From Thermoproteota archaeon (GTDB lineage Archaea > Thermoproteota > Methanomethylicia > Methanomethylicales > Methanomethylicaceae): a stretch of DNA of 38,763 bases. Within the stretch, counting starts at the first letter, position 1. Each line of letters opens with the position of its first letter. A program made the position numbers and the translations under genes. The stretch is taken from assembly GCA_030055575.1 (NCBI GenBank), contig JASFYL010000007.1, positions 1 through 38,763 of the forward strand, written 5' to 3'. A model generated the notes under the pieces. That model was not told the DNA's origin. It did no database searches and saw only the letters and a list, made by a program, of their open reading frames with translations. Of the stretch, positions 38,396 to 38,763 are shown in pieces.

Positions 38396-38763
38396 GTGAC
38401 GGAAGGCGGAGTTGTCATAGGGATCGAAGTGCACTGCCAGCTGAACAAGCTTAAGACGAAGCTCTTCTGCGGCTGCAGCACCGATTATAGGGGAAAGGAG
38501 CCGAACACGAACGTTTGCGAGGTCTGCCTCGGGCACCCGGGGGCGCTGCCTAGACCCAATGCTAAGGCAGTAGAAATGGCAGTCATGGCTGGGCTGGCGC
38601 TAAAGAGTCAAGTGAGCGAGAAGACGTCATTCTACAGGAAGAACTACTACTACGTAGACATGGGAAAGAACTTCCAAATATCGATGTATGAGACGAAGGG
38701 CTCGAAGACCATATGCGAGGGGGGCTACATAGACATTAACGCGGAGGGGGGGAGGAAGAGGGT
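38396..38763 (+). CDS. gatB: Asp/Glu-tRNA amidotransferase subunit B (3' truncated by window edge)
   Basis: GTG start; VTEGGVVIGIEVHCQLNKLKTKLFCGCSTDYRGKEPNTNVCEVCLGHPGALPRPNAKAVEM. Confidence 0.92.
   Translation, partial: MTEGGVVIGIEVHCQLNKLKTKLFCGCSTDYRGKEPNTNVCEVCLGHPGALPRPNAKAVEMAVMAGLALKSQVSEKTSFYRKNYYYVDMGKNFQISMYETKGSKTICEGGYIDINAEGGRKR

Noticed and set aside
1-38763. CRISPR arrays, transposases, rRNA and tRNA genes
   Set aside because: None recognised by eye in intergenic DNA; a tRNAscan-SE/Infernal/CRISPR finder run would be needed to exclude small or degenerate cases.

Overview
Archaeal chromosomal window (GTG/TTG starts, TATA-like promoters, T-rich terminators, TBP, Cdc48/VAT, GatCAB, fused pyruvate:ferredoxin oxidoreductase). 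Its core, about 9.9-26.5 kb, is a methyl-coenzyme M reductase (MCR) neighbourhood. It holds mcrB-mcrG-mcrA with no mcrC or mcrD in the operon. It also holds candidate MCR maturation/activation genes: a marker-15-like BadF/HgdC-type ATPase, YcaO + TfuA (McrA thioglycine), component A2 (AtwA) and an AIR-synthase-like marker-2 protein. Poorly characterised genes (DUF2098-like, a DKSGT-type HAD protein, DUF483-like) lie between the maturation genes and mcrA. Directly upstream of mcrBGA, on the same strand, is a NitT/TauT/Ssu-type ABC transporter plus an HTH regulator. Flanks carry thiDN/thiR-like thiamine genes, trpB2-like, tpiA, nadE, a porGD-A-B set, a gamma-carbonic anhydrase, leuA-like, and a divergent cdc48/hsp20 pair around a long imperfect palindrome. 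The canonical methanogenic-type McrA plus the split operon would fit a non-euryarchaeal methanogen lineage such as Methanomethylicia/Verstraetearchaeota; this is inference only. No rRNA, tRNA, CRISPR array or transposase was recognised. All assignments come from reading translations and motifs by eye; no search was run.
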